From Pseudomonas crudilactis (GTDB lineage: Bacteria > Pseudomonadota > Gammaproteobacteria > Pseudomonadales > Pseudomonadaceae): 64,000 bases of DNA. Location: NCBI RefSeq assembly GCF_013433315.1, contig NZ_WXVV01000018.1:62001-126000 (forward strand), written 5' to 3'. Positions 55,646-64,000 of this stretch are shown one piece after another. Made by a program: the position numbers and the translations under genes. How positions within the stretch are numbered: the first letter of the stretch is position 1; the number at the start of each line of letters is the position of its first letter. The notes under the pieces are model-generated. The model did no database searches and had not been told where the DNA came from. It saw only the letters and a list, made by a program, of their open reading frames with translations.

Positions 55646-58600
55646 TCAGGCCGATATTTCGCTGATACCGACCTGTTGCAACGCCGCCGCCAGGTTGTCG
55701 ACCCGGTGTTGCTCGCTGTCTTTGAGTTCTTGCAATTGCTGGCCCAGCGTCGGTGCGCCAAACACGCCGCGCAGGCCTTGAGAAATGTCGCCGGTCTTAA
55801 GTGAGTGACTGCCAAATGCGTTCAGCGAATCGCGCTCGGCGCCGCTGTTCTGGTTGAACAGGCTCGACAGCGTGCTGCTGGCGAAGACGCCGCCATCGCC
55901 GCCGCCAAAACCGAGGAAGCCATGACCGGAACCATCACCCGAGTTGTCGCTGCTGGCGAACACCTGAGCAATAAAGCTCGGGCTCAAAGCGCCGTGATTG
56001 ATGAAAATATCGCCCAGCGGGCGAATGCCGTTGCCGATCACCCGCTGCTCGAACAGCGGAGCAAAGGTCAGCGGGGAGCCGAGATCGCCGGTCGGCGCGG
56101 TGAAGATGATCGGTTGCAGCGGCAAGCTCGGTGGCGGTGGTGGCACCACCGGGTCGCTGCTGCGAATCAAAGGATCGGGAATGACCACACTGATTGGCGC
56201 AGTGGGCGGCGTCGGTGGAACGACTGGCGGCACCGTGTTGATCGCGTAATTGTTCGAACTGCTGACGCCGCTGCCGCTGTTGCCTGACAGATCGCTGACC
56301 CCGGCACTGTTGACGCTGATGGCATTGCTGGCGCTGTTGACGTTGGCATTCGGCGTCAGGGTCGCGGTCCAGGTTTTGCCGCCGTCACTGCTGCTCAGAT
56401 TGGACAGAGTGCCGTTGCCGACATTGATGTCCGCCAGATCAAAACCACTGACCGCCTCATTGAAGGTGATGGTCACTGGCGAGGTCTGGCCGAGGCCGAG
56501 GTTCGGATTGGCAATCACCACCGTCGCCGTTGGCCGTTCGCTGTCGAGCGCATAGTTGTTCGACACCGCCACCGTGCTGCCGACGTTACCGGCCAGGTCA
56601 GTGACGTTGCTGGTGTCCAGCGCGATGAAGTTGCTCGGGTCGTTGACGTTGGCGGTCGGCGTGAAGGTCGCGGTCCAGGTCTTGCCGCCATCACTGCTGC
56701 TGAGGTTGCTCAGATCACCGTTGGTCACGCTCAGGTCGGACAAGTCGAAATTGCTCACCGCCTCGCTGAAAGTGAAGGTCACCATAGTGGTCTGGCCGAT
56801 GCCCAAGTGCGAATTGGCGACCACGATGTCCACCGTTGGCCGGGTCGCATCCAGCGCGTAATTGTTGGAAATGGCGATGCTGGCGCCAAGGTTGCCAGCC
56901 AGATCCTGCACACCAGCGGTGTCGACGATGATCAGGTTGGTTGCATCGTTGACGTTGGCGGTCGGTGTCAACGTGGCGGTCCAGGTGATGCCGCCATCGC
57001 TGCTGGTCAGGTTCGCCAGTGTGCCGTTGGCGACGCTGATGTCCGACAGATCGAAACCGCTGACCGCTTCACTGAAAGTGATAGTGACCGTGGTGGTTTC
57101 ACCGATGCCCAGGCGATTGTCGGCGACCACAATGGTCGCGGTCGGCAACGCCGTATCGATGGCGAAATTGTTCGAATCGGTGGTGCCGACGCCGCTGTTG
57201 CCGGAGGCGTTGGTCACGCCGCTGTTGTCGAGGGTGATCAGGTTGCTGGTGTCGGTGACGTTGGCGGTCGGCGTCAGCGTAGCGGTCCAGGTGATGCCGC
57301 CGTCGCTGGAGACCACATTGCTCAAGGTGCCGTTGGCGATGGTCAGGTCAGCGTTGCTGAAACCGCTGACCGCTTCACTGAAGGTGATGGTTACCATCGA
57401 GCTTTCGCCGGCCTTGAGCGAGGTGTCCGCAACGACGATGGTCGCCGTCGGCACTTCGGTCTGTACCGCATAGTTCGCCGAGTTGGTGGTGCCGGTGCCG
57501 GCATTGCCGGCCAGATCGCTGATGCCAGCGTTGTTCAGCACGATCAGGTTGGTGGCATCACTGACGCCGATGGTCGGCGTGAACGTTGCGGTCCAGGTGA
57601 TGCCGCCGTCGCTCGACGAGACATTGCTCAGCGTGCCGTTCGCAACGCTCAGGTCGCTGTTGTCGAATCCGCTGACCGCCTCGGAGAAGGTGATGGTGAC
57701 GAGCGCGGATTCACCGGGACGCAGATCGGTGTCACTGATGACGATGGTGGCGGTTGGACGCTGGCTGTCGATGACGTAATTGGCCGAATCGGTGGTACCG
57801 CTGCCGGTGTTGCCCGCGATGTCAGTGATGCCGGTGTTGTCCAGGGTGATGATGTTGCTGGTGTCGGTGATGCCCGCCGACGGCGTAAACGTCGCCGTGT
57901 AGGTGATGTTGTCCGACGTGCTCAGCCCGGAGAGCGTGCCGTTGGCCACGGTCAGATCGGCCAGAGTCAAACCGCTGACCGCCTCGCTGAAGGTGATGGT
58001 CACGGTGGTGGTCTGGCCGACGCCCAGTGCCGAGTCGGCAAGTGCAATGGTTGCCGTTGGGCGTTGGGTGTCGATGGCGTAGTTGTTGGAGTTGGTGGTG
58101 CCATTGCCCGCGTTGCCGGAGGCGTTTTGCACGCCGCTGTTGTCGAGGGTGATCAGGTTGGAGGCGTCGGTGATGTTGCTGGTTGGCGTGAACGTCGCCG
58201 TCCAGGTGATGCCGCCGTCGCTGCTGCTCACCGCAGTGAGTGTCCCGTTGGCGATGGTCAGGTCGGCATTGTTGAAACCGGTGACGGCTTCGCTGAAGGT
58301 GATGGTCACCGTCGTCGTCTCACCAATCGTCAGGCTGTTGTCAGCGACGACGATGGTCGCGGTCGGTGCCACGGTGTTGATGGTGAAGTTGCCCGAGTTG
58401 GTCGTGCCCGTGCCGGCGTTGCCGGCCAGGTCAGCGATCCCGGTGTTGGCCAGGGTGATGATATTGCTGGTGTCGTTGACCCCCACGGTCGGCGTGAACG
58501 TCGCTGTCCAGGTGATGCCGCCGTCCGCACTACTGACCGCCGTCAGCGTGCCGTTGGGGACGGTCAGGTCGGCGTTGGTGAAACCGCTGATCGCTTCGCT

Positions 58601-61600
58601 GAAGGTGATGGTCACCAGCGAGGTTTCGCCGGCGCTCAGGGCAGGATCGGCCATCACAATGGTCGCCGTCGGACGCTGGGTGTCGATGCTGTAATTGTTC
58701 GAATCGGTGGTGCCGCTGCCAGCGTTGCCGGCCAGGTCGGCGACGCCGGTGTTGTCCAGTGTCACCAGATTGGTGGCATCGGTGATGTTCGCGCTCGGCG
58801 TAAACGTCGCCGTCCAGGTAATCCCGCCATCCGCGCTGCTGACAGCTGTCAGGGTGCCGTTGGCGATGCTCAGGTCGGCGTTGGTGAAACCGCTCACCGC
58901 TTCGCTGAAGGTGATGGTCACCAGCGAGGTGTCGCCGATCTTCAAGGTGTTTTGCGCAAACACTACGGTGGCGGTCGGCCGCACGGTGTCGATCGCGTAA
59001 TTGTTCGAGTCGGTGGTGCCAGTGCCGGCGTTGCCCGCCAGATCCGCGACCCCGCTGTTATTCAGGGTGATCAGGTTGGTGGCGTCGGTGATACTGCTGG
59101 TCGGCGTGAACGTCGCCGTCCAGGTGATGCCGCCATCCGCGCTGCTGACAGCGCTCAACGTGCCGTTGGCAATGCTCAGGTCTGCGTTGGTGAAGCCGCT
59201 CACCGCCTCGCTGAAAGTGATGGTCACCAGCGAGGTTTCACCGATTTTCAGCGCGTTGTCGGCGACCACGATGGTCGCCGTCGGCCGTAGCGTATCGATC
59301 GCATAGTTGTTGGAATCGGTAGTGCCGGTACCGGTGTTGCCGGCCAGATCCGTAACCCCGGCGTTGTTCAGGGTGATCAGGTTGGTCGCGTCGGTGGTGC
59401 TGCTGTTCGGCGTAAAGGTTGCCGTCCAGGTAATGCCGCCATCGCTGCTGCTCAGTCCGCTCAAGGTGCCGTTGGCCACCGTCAGGTCGGCGGCGGTGAA
59501 GCCGCTCACCGCTTCGCTGAAGGTGATGGTCACCACAGAGGTTTCGCCTGCCGCGAGATTGGTGTCGGCAACGACAATGGTCGCTGTCGGTCGCACGGTG
59601 TCGACTACATAATTGGCCGAATCGGTGGTGCCGCTGCCGGCGTTGCCGGCCAGATCCGCTACCCCGGTGTTGTCCAGGGTAATCAGGTTGGTGGCATCGG
59701 TAATGCTCGCGTTCGGGGTGAACGTCGCCGTCCAGGTGATGCCGCCGTCGGCGCTGCTGACGTTGGTCAGCGTACCGTTGGCAATGGTCAGGTCGGCGTT
59801 GGTGAAACCGCTCACTGCCTCGCTGAACGTGATGGTCACCAGCGAGGTGTCGCCGATTTTCAGGGCAGTGTCTGCCATCACGATGGTTGCGGTCGGTCGC
59901 TGAGTATCGATGACGTAATTGTTGGAGTTGGTAGTGCCGACGCCTGCCACGCTGTCGGACACGGCCGTCACCCCGGTGTTATCGAGGGTGATGAGGTTGG
60001 TGGTGTCGGTGATGTTGTTGGTCGGCGTAAACGTCGCCGTCCAGGTGATACCGCCGTCGGCGCTGGACACATTGTTCAGCGTGCCGTTGGCAATGGTCAG
60101 GTCGGCGTTGGTAAAACCGTTTACTGCGCGACTGAAGGTGATGGTCACCAGCGAGGTTTCGCCGATTTTCAGCGCGGTGTCGGCGACCACGATGGTGGCG
60201 GTCGGCGGTTCCACGTAAGCAGTATTGAGGGTGCCGCCGTTGTTGTAGATCCCCACCAGTGCGCTCGGCGTCGTGCCGGTCGAACCACCGTTGGAAAGAC
60301 CACCGCTACCGCTGGCGGCGCCGTTGCCGCTGATCGCGGCGAAGTTGCTCGCGGTGATCAGCACCACACCGCCGTTGTTCCAGATCGCCCCGACGCCGCG
60401 ACCGCCGGCACCGCCATCGGCACCGTTGCTGCCGACCCCGCCGCCACCACCACCGCCGCCGCCGGCAGCAATGTTATTGCTGATGACCGAGGTGCCGATG
60501 ACTTTCAGGGTGCCGCTCGCAGCGTTGTAGATACCGCCCGCCGCATTGCCGCCAACACCGCCGACTTTGTCCCAACCGGAACCGCCACCGCCGCCGCCAA
60601 TCGACAGGCTGCCGTTGCTCGCCGAACCACCATTGCCACCATGACTATAACCGGCACCGGCGCTGCCGCCATTGCCGCCCACGCCACCGGTGCTGGTGCC
60701 GCCCCGGCCACCCATGTCGGTCGGGCTGTAACCGCCGCCATAACCGCCGGCATTGGCACTGCCTGCGCCCCCGGCATAAGTGCCTGTACCCGGGCCGGAC
60801 GAACCGCCATGGCCACCGGTCTGGCCACCGATACCCGCACCGCCGCCACCGCCACCGCCGACATAACCGCCGGTTACACCCCCGCCGCCACCACCGCCGG
60901 AAGCGGCGTTCGCGGTCACAGTGACGTTGTTCAGGGTAAGAATGCCGGCGTTGAAAATGCCGCCGCCCATGGCGCCCGCCGCCGCCGAGCCGCCGTTACC
61001 TCCGTTGCCGGCGACCAGGCCTTTGGTGATTACCAGGCCGTCGAGGGTCACGGTGCTGCCGGAGGTGACTTCCACCACGCGGGTTTTGTACTGACCATCG
61101 AGGGTCACGTCGGCCACGCCGTCGTTGTTCAGGTCGCCATCGACGGTGATGTTCTTGTTGATCAGCAGCTCGGAAGTGAGCTGCACGGTCATGCCGGAAC
61201 TGAACGTGACGATATCGCCGTTCTGCGCCGAGGCCAGCGCCGCGCGCAGCGAGCCGACGCCCGAGTTGAGGTTGTTGGTCGCGGTCCAGGTGGCCAGGCC
61301 CCACTGGTACTCGCTCATGGCTTTGCTCGACAGCACGTTGGCGCTTTCGATGGTGCCGGTGGCGATCTCCAGATCCCAGTCGCCACCTACGCCTGTGCGG
61401 TTGTTCGAAGCGGCCACATCACGCCCGGTCAACTGCGCCAGCGAGTCGACGAAACTCAAGCCGCGATCACCTTCAGCGGTGTAGCAGCCGTAAATCAGGA
61501 TATCGCCGCCAGCGTTCATGTCCTTGCCGATTTCCGCGAGAACCACGCTGCGTTGAGCGACGTTGTCTGCCGACAGATAACTGTTGCCCAGCCACAAATC

Positions 61601-62062
61601 ACCGGCATTGCCGTGGGCAATGATCTGCACCGAGCTGACGCCGTGATGTTGATCGAGGAAGTCGGCGATCTGCTGCAAACCATCCTTGCTGGCGTCGAGT
61701 TTCACCACTTGCGTGCCGGGAGCAATGCCTTGCAGCAGACTGTCGGCATCCTTCACCCGCGAATCGACGAACACCACACTCTGACCGGGCACCGCGACCG
61801 GGCTGGCCGCCGGCGTGGCATCAGCCTGGCCGTGGGTGTCCTTGCTCGCTACGGGATGGTCAGCCACCGGCGCCTTGGCCGCCTCGGCCGCGGTGGGCGC
61901 ATGGCTGTCGGCTTGCGCAGCGGTATCGGCCACGGTGGCAGCCACCGCGCCGTCGAACAGCATGCGCGGCTCCAGCGACATGATCATCGGCGCGGCCAGC
62001 GAACGCTGACCTGCGGTTGCCCGAGACTTGACCTTTGCACCGCCAAAAATGCTCCACCACAT
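55646..62062 (-). CDS. Giant LEPR-motif/DUF4347 protein with 13 Ig-like repeats (putative adhesin)
   Basis: A 2138-residue protein. The N-terminus carries LEPRMLFDGA (residues 30-39), the LEPR-XLL-type motif of large exported proteins, with no Sec signal. A DUF4347 domain spans about 94-254 (SVQIIAHGNAGDLWLGNSYL, ILIYGCYTAEGDRGLSFVDS). A beta-helix-like part (258-360) and a glycine-rich stretch (360-600) follow, then 13 tandem Ig-like repeats of about 102 residues (616-1941), each starting like PTATIVVADTALKIGETSLV. A Pro-rich linker and a unique tail end in VGISEISA. There are no RTX nonapeptides. It is probably a surface or secreted adhesin. The ATG at 62062 is preceded by GGTGAG. It is flanked by sulfotransferase and TolC genes on the same strand. 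Confidence 0.88.
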   Translation of the reverse strand: MWWSIFGGAKVKSRATAGQRSLAAPMIMSLEPRMLFDGAVAATVADTAAQADSHAPTAAEAAKAPVADHPVASKDTHGQADATPAASPVAVPGQSVVFVDSRVKDADSLLQGIAPGTQVVKLDASKDGLQQIADFLDQHHGVSSVQIIAHGNAGDLWLGNSYLSADNVAQRSVVLAEIGKDMNAGGDILIYGCYTAEGDRGLSFVDSLAQLTGRDVAASNNRTGVGGDWDLEIATGTIESANVLSSKAMSEYQWGLATWTATNNLNSGVGSLRAALASAQNGDIVTFSSGMTVQLTSELLINKNITVDGDLNNDGVADVTLDGQYKTRVVEVTSGSTVTLDGLVITKGLVAGNGGNGGSAAAGAMGGGIFNAGILTLNNVTVTANAASGGGGGGGVTGGYVGGGGGGGAGIGGQTGGHGGSSGPGTGTYAGGAGSANAGGYGGGYSPTDMGGRGGTSTGGVGGNGGSAGAGYSHGGNGGSASNGSLSIGGGGGGSGWDKVGGVGGNAAGGIYNAASGTLKVIGTSVISNNIAAGGGGGGGGGVGSNGADGGAGGRGVGAIWNNGGVVLITASNFAAISGNGAASGSGGLSNGGSTGTTPSALVGIYNNGGTLNTAYVEPPTATIVVADTALKIGETSLVTITFSRAVNGFTNADLTIANGTLNNVSSADGGITWTATFTPTNNITDTTNLITLDNTGVTAVSDSVAGVGTTNSNNYVIDTQRPTATIVMADTALKIGDTSLVTITFSEAVSGFTNADLTIANGTLTNVSSADGGITWTATFTPNASITDATNLITLDNTGVADLAGNAGSGTTDSANYVVDTVRPTATIVVADTNLAAGETSVVTITFSEAVSGFTAADLTVANGTLSGLSSSDGGITWTATFTPNSSTTDATNLITLNNAGVTDLAGNTGTGTTDSNNYAIDTLRPTATIVVADNALKIGETSLVTITFSEAVSGFTNADLSIANGTLSAVSSADGGITWTATFTPTSSITDATNLITLNNSGVADLAGNAGTGTTDSNNYAIDTVRPTATVVFAQNTLKIGDTSLVTITFSEAVSGFTNADLSIANGTLTAVSSADGGITWTATFTPSANITDATNLVTLDNTGVADLAGNAGSGTTDSNNYSIDTQRPTATIVMADPALSAGETSLVTITFSEAISGFTNADLTVPNGTLTAVSSADGGITWTATFTPTVGVNDTSNIITLANTGIADLAGNAGTGTTNSGNFTINTVAPTATIVVADNSLTIGETTTVTITFSEAVTGFNNADLTIANGTLTAVSSSDGGITWTATFTPTSNITDASNLITLDNSGVQNASGNAGNGTTNSNNYAIDTQRPTATIALADSALGVGQTTTVTITFSEAVSGLTLADLTVANGTLSGLSTSDNITYTATFTPSAGITDTSNIITLDNTGITDIAGNTGSGTTDSANYVIDSQRPTATIVISDTDLRPGESALVTITFSEAVSGFDNSDLSVANGTLSNVSSSDGGITWTATFTPTIGVSDATNLIVLNNAGISDLAGNAGTGTTNSANYAVQTEVPTATIVVADTSLKAGESSMVTITFSEAVSGFSNADLTIANGTLSNVVSSDGGITWTATLTPTANVTDTSNLITLDNSGVTNASGNSGVGTTDSNNFAIDTALPTATIVVADNRLGIGETTTVTITFSEAVSGFDLSDISVANGTLANLTSSDGGITWTATLTPTANVNDATNLIIVDTAGVQDLAGNLGASIAISNNYALDATRPTVDIVVANSHLGIGQTTMVTFTFSEAVSNFDLSDLSVTNGDLSNLSSSDGGKTWTATFTPTANVNDPSNFIALDTSNVTDLAGNVGSTVAVSNNYALDSERPTATVVIANPNLGLGQTSPVTITFNEAVSGFDLADINVGNGTLSNLSSSDGGKTWTATLTPNANVNSASNAISVNSAGVSDLSGNSGSGVSSSNNYAINTVPPVVPPTPPTAPISVVIPDPLIRSSDPVVPPPPPSLPLQPIIFTAPTGDLGSPLTFAPLFEQRVIGNGIRPLGDIFINHGALSPSFIAQVFASSDNSGDGSGHGFLGFGGGDGGVFASSTLSSLFNQNSGAERDSLNAFGSHSLKTGDISQGLRGVFGAPTLGQQLQELKDSEQHRVDNLAAALQQVGISEISA
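56238..60216 (-). repeat. Tandem array of 13 repeats of about 306 bp inside the giant gene
   Basis: Thirteen in-frame units of about 306 bp encode the Ig-like domains. Unit starts fall near 60215, 59895, 59589, 59283, 58977, 58671, 58365, 58068, 57762, 57456, 57150, 56844 and 56538. The central units are the most alike; the last three (11-13 by protein order) and the eighth diverge. Homologous recombination between units could change copy number. Confidence 0.88.
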
Positions 62063-62118
62063 GTTGCTCACCCGAACTCGAACGAAGGTACGTAAGGCAT
62101 CAATGAAAAACGCCGCGA

Positions 62119-62964
62119 TCAACTGATCGCGGCGTCGGACTTCATACGAATGACATTGGCGGCGCTGGCTGAGCCATCGAGCCAAAAGGACAAATCAGCG
62201 TATTGCTTGAACAGGTCGGGCGGCAGAATGGTGCGCCGTGACTGCAAGGCCACTTTCGGTTTGACCTTGTGCAGGCCAGCCAGGCCAAGGCCCTGGTCGA
62301 ACTCCGGCGCGTCATAGGCCAGATGCTCGAAATCGTGCTCGAACCAAGGCTCGCCAATGAACTCGTAGACCAGCCGCAACACGCGCTCAGGCGCCTGGGT
62401 CAGCAAGTCGTAATCGATGATCAGCAATGAGTCGGCTTGCTCGCCGTAATAGGCTTCCTTGAGCGCGGCCCAGGCAAAACCCACCAGGCGATTGCGCTGA
62501 GCCAGGGTTTCGCAACGGCTGTACACCGTGTTGCGCTCAACGGCATCGCCAAACAGTTTGGTGTTTTCAAAGGGATTGGCGCGGTACAGCCGCTCGAGGC
62601 TGTCCATCACCCAGGCGACGTTGCGCACGCAGGCAATCACTTTAGCCTGGGGAAACAGGTCGTTGAGTGCCGGCAGACGCGAACTCCACTGCCGATTGGT
62701 GTCGAACACCACCGGTTTGTCGGCCTTGTCGGCATAGTAGGCGTCGAACAGACCACGCAACAGGCGACGGCGCATGTCGGTGTCGATCACCGCACCGTAC
62801 TCGCTGCCGGCGCTGCATTGTTCGAGGACACTGGCGAACAGCGATCCGACCGGGCTGGTCATGCCGGCATGAAAGCGCGGGTTCTGCAAAAGAATTGCAG
62901 AAAGCAGGGTGGAGCCTGAACGCGGCAAGCCGGAGATAAAGTGGAACTGCTGCAATCCCTTCAC
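62119..62964 (-). CDS. Sulfotransferase-family protein (first in operon)
   Basis: This 281-residue protein has an N-terminal PAPS-binding loop FHFISGLPRSGSTLLSAILL (Arg15, Ser16, Ser18, Thr19) and a 3'-phosphate motif VIACVRNVAWVMDSLERLYR (about 108-127). DSLLIIDYDLLTQAPERVLR and EPWFEHDFEHL follow. It is shorter than the second sulfotransferase in the operon and not a close copy of it. The start is GTG at 62964; no good ATG alternative exists before the PAPS loop. It lies 56 nt upstream of the giant repeat gene. The acceptor is probably a protein or glycan made in the same operon, by inference. Confidence 0.85.
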   Translation of the reverse strand: MKGLQQFHFISGLPRSGSTLLSAILLQNPRFHAGMTSPVGSLFASVLEQCSAGSEYGAVIDTDMRRRLLRGLFDAYYADKADKPVVFDTNRQWSSRLPALNDLFPQAKVIACVRNVAWVMDSLERLYRANPFENTKLFGDAVERNTVYSRCETLAQRNRLVGFAWAALKEAYYGEQADSLLIIDYDLLTQAPERVLRLVYEFIGEPWFEHDFEHLAYDAPEFDQGLGLAGLHKVKPKVALQSRRTILPPDLFKQYADLSFWLDGSASAANVIRMKSDAAIS

Positions 62965-63114
62965 CCTGATCTAAAGTCCCTTTGTCCGGCAAAGCGTAGT
63001 CCAACAACCACCCTGCGACTAGTAGTGTTTTGATATCAACTCAGAGCAAAAAGGACTAATCGGTTAACTTTTAATCGCGAATTTGAAGGTGAATCGTTTT
63101 AGTCTCAATAGCCG

Positions 63115-64000
63115 CTATCGCGCTGCGGATTTCGGCGTGATCAAGCGCGCTTGCGCCCCGCCCGCCTGGACTTGCGCGGTGATCTGCCAAGTGGCGGGCA
63201 TTGGTGCAAACTCAGCCGGGCCATCCTGGGTGCCGACCAGCCATATGCGGGCATTGCCGGAAAGGTCGGCAAGGCTGTCGAGGTAGACATCGGCGCTGAC
63301 CAGCGTACCGAAACCATATTGATTCGGGCGCAGCGAGCGGCCGTCCGCAGCGGGCGGCGTGTACAGCCGCACCTGTGCGCCGGTGCGATCGTAGTAGACG
63401 TAACTCAAATACCAGAGCATGTCGCTGGTGATGATGCGATCACCGGGCTGGAAATGCTGATTGACGTAGTTCACCACGCGATCGAACTGATCGTTGCTGT
63501 CGACCGTGGCGTTGTTGTTCAGGCCAACCATTTCCACCCCGAGCAACGACACCAGCACCGCCATCGCGAGGATCCGCACGCGGCTGTACAAGCGGTCGAT
63601 GGCCAGCGCCGCCAGCAGCGGCAAACCCAGGGCGTAAGCGGTCAGATAGCGCTCGATGAATATCGGCGTGATGAACGACACCGCAAACACCAGCAACAGC
63701 GGTAAGCCGGTGTACAACGCCAGCAGGACACTGCCGCGCGACACGCTGCGATCCCGCAGCACCGCCACCGCCGTCAGCAGCAACAACGCCAGCGGCAATG
63801 CGCCGAACACCAGCAACGGCAAGTGTTCGCCGTCATCCTGGATCAACCATGTCCAGATCATCGACGGCAACGACGCCAGCGTCACCGGGTCTTCCCAGCC
63901 GACATCGCCACCGACCTTGAGTTGTTCCATGTGCTGCGTCAGATCGATCAGGTTGGGCAACCACGGCAGGTACAACGCCGCGATGGCCAGGTTCGCCAGC
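63115..64000 (-). CDS. GT39-like multi-pass membrane protein (5'-truncated by window edge)
   Basis: At least 295 residues of the C-terminal part are present; the frame stays open to the window end (LANLAIAALYLPWLP). Several membrane helices are seen (LLVFGALPLALLLLTAVAVL; VLLALYTGLPLLLVFAVSFI; LTAYALGLPLLAALAIDRLY; ILAMAVLVSLLGVEMVGLNN). A periplasmic C-terminal domain (about 150 residues; VVNYVNQHFQPGDRIITSDM) follows. This looks like a family 39 (ArnT/PMT-like) lipid-linked glycosyltransferase. If so it transfers a sugar from a polyprenyl carrier. It ends 150 nt before the operon's first sulfotransferase and could belong to the same unit. Confidence 0.72.
   Translation of the reverse strand, partial: LANLAIAALYLPWLPNLIDLTQHMEQLKVGGDVGWEDPVTLASLPSMIWTWLIQDDGEHLPLLVFGALPLALLLLTAVAVLRDRSVSRGSVLLALYTGLPLLLVFAVSFITPIFIERYLTAYALGLPLLAALAIDRLYSRVRILAMAVLVSLLGVEMVGLNNNATVDSNDQFDRVVNYVNQHFQPGDRIITSDMLWYLSYVYYDRTGAQVRLYTPPAADGRSLRPNQYGFGTLVSADVYLDSLADLSGNARIWLVGTQDGPAEFAPMPATWQITAQVQAGGAQARLITPKSAAR

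Noticed and set aside
55646-56240. RTX-type C-terminal secretion region in the giant protein
   Set aside because: The tail has glycine-rich bits (GFLGFGGGDGG) but not the repeated calcium-binding nonapeptide pattern.
56807-59290. Long plus-strand open frames across the giant gene, including one of 827 codons and a series of about 100 codons each
   Set aside because: They are antisense shadows of the 306-bp repeat array; the same frame recurs in each unit because the DNA is repetitive and GC-rich. The minus-strand protein has clear domains.
56238-60216. CRISPR-like array
   Set aside because: Units are 306 bp, in frame and protein-coding, without short repeats and unique spacers.

Overview
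The window reads as chromosomal DNA of a Pseudomonas, most likely from the P. fluorescens complex. The base composition is GC-rich, there are many short REP-type inverted repeats, and the gene content is typical: cysAWT-sbp-oscA, desA beside a GGDEF/EAL protein, gabDT, pgaABCD and a sulfate-ester (ats) locus. Coding density is high. No prophage, transposase, CRISPR array or rRNA is visible. There is one tRNA gene, tRNA-Arg(CCG). Gene names come from recognised motifs, lengths and gene order; no database was consulted.

Layout. 1-6.4 kb: 3' part of a LysR regulator, then sulfate-ester/arylsulfatase genes (atsR divergent from atsB-atsC-atsA). 6.6-8.8 kb: a fatty-acid desaturase divergent from an AraC regulator. 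8.9-12.0 kb: a two-component system divergent from a secreted GlcG-like protein and a periplasmic hydroxyisourate hydrolase, with an HprR-like operator between them. 12.1-13.4 kb: Crp/Fnr regulator and Mpo1-like membrane protein. 13.5-17.7 kb: sulfate importer with oscA. 18-23.7 kb: GGDEF/EAL protein, phospholipid desaturase DesA, diguanylate cyclase and a REC-HDOD protein. 23.8-26.8 kb: GABA catabolism (gabD-gabT). 27.2-28.5 kb: tRNA-Arg and a RhuM-family gene. 28.6-31.7 kb: VWA lipoprotein, ECF sigma factor, anti-sigma-like protein and a small acidic protein. 31.8-34.1 kb: PEBP-like protein and Rieske/FAD reductase. 34.1-40.5 kb: pgaABCD for poly-N-acetylglucosamine. 40.8-43.2 kb: DUF945 protein and an unknown membrane protein. 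43.3-48.4 kb: MarR-FUSC-DUF1656-HlyD-OMF efflux operon. 48.4-52.3 kb: Fic protein, DUF2789, YbaK, NfeD and stomatin-like protein. 52.3-63 kb: a five-gene operon around a 2138-residue repeat protein. 63.1 kb to the end: 3' part of a GT39-like membrane protein.

The most unusual part is the 52.3-63 kb operon, transcribed on the minus strand: sulfotransferase, giant LEPR-motif/DUF4347 protein with 13 Ig-like repeats of about 102 residues, TolC-family outer-membrane protein, aspartyl/asparaginyl beta-hydroxylase-like protein, and a second sulfotransferase. The genes are tightly packed and co-directional. They suggest a large surface or secreted protein that is chemically modified (sulfated and/or beta-hydroxylated) before or during export. 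This is an inference from context. The ABC and HlyD partners of a complete type 1 exporter are not in the window.

Other signals worth attention are three T8ACA tracts at exactly 20- and 30-bp spacing upstream of fic, a perfect 9-bp-arm inverted repeat at the oscA promoter, an HprR-like box upstream of the hydroxyisourate hydrolase pair, a 12-bp hairpin covering the start codon of the small acidic protein, and a perfect 22-bp palindrome next to the sigma-factor operon.
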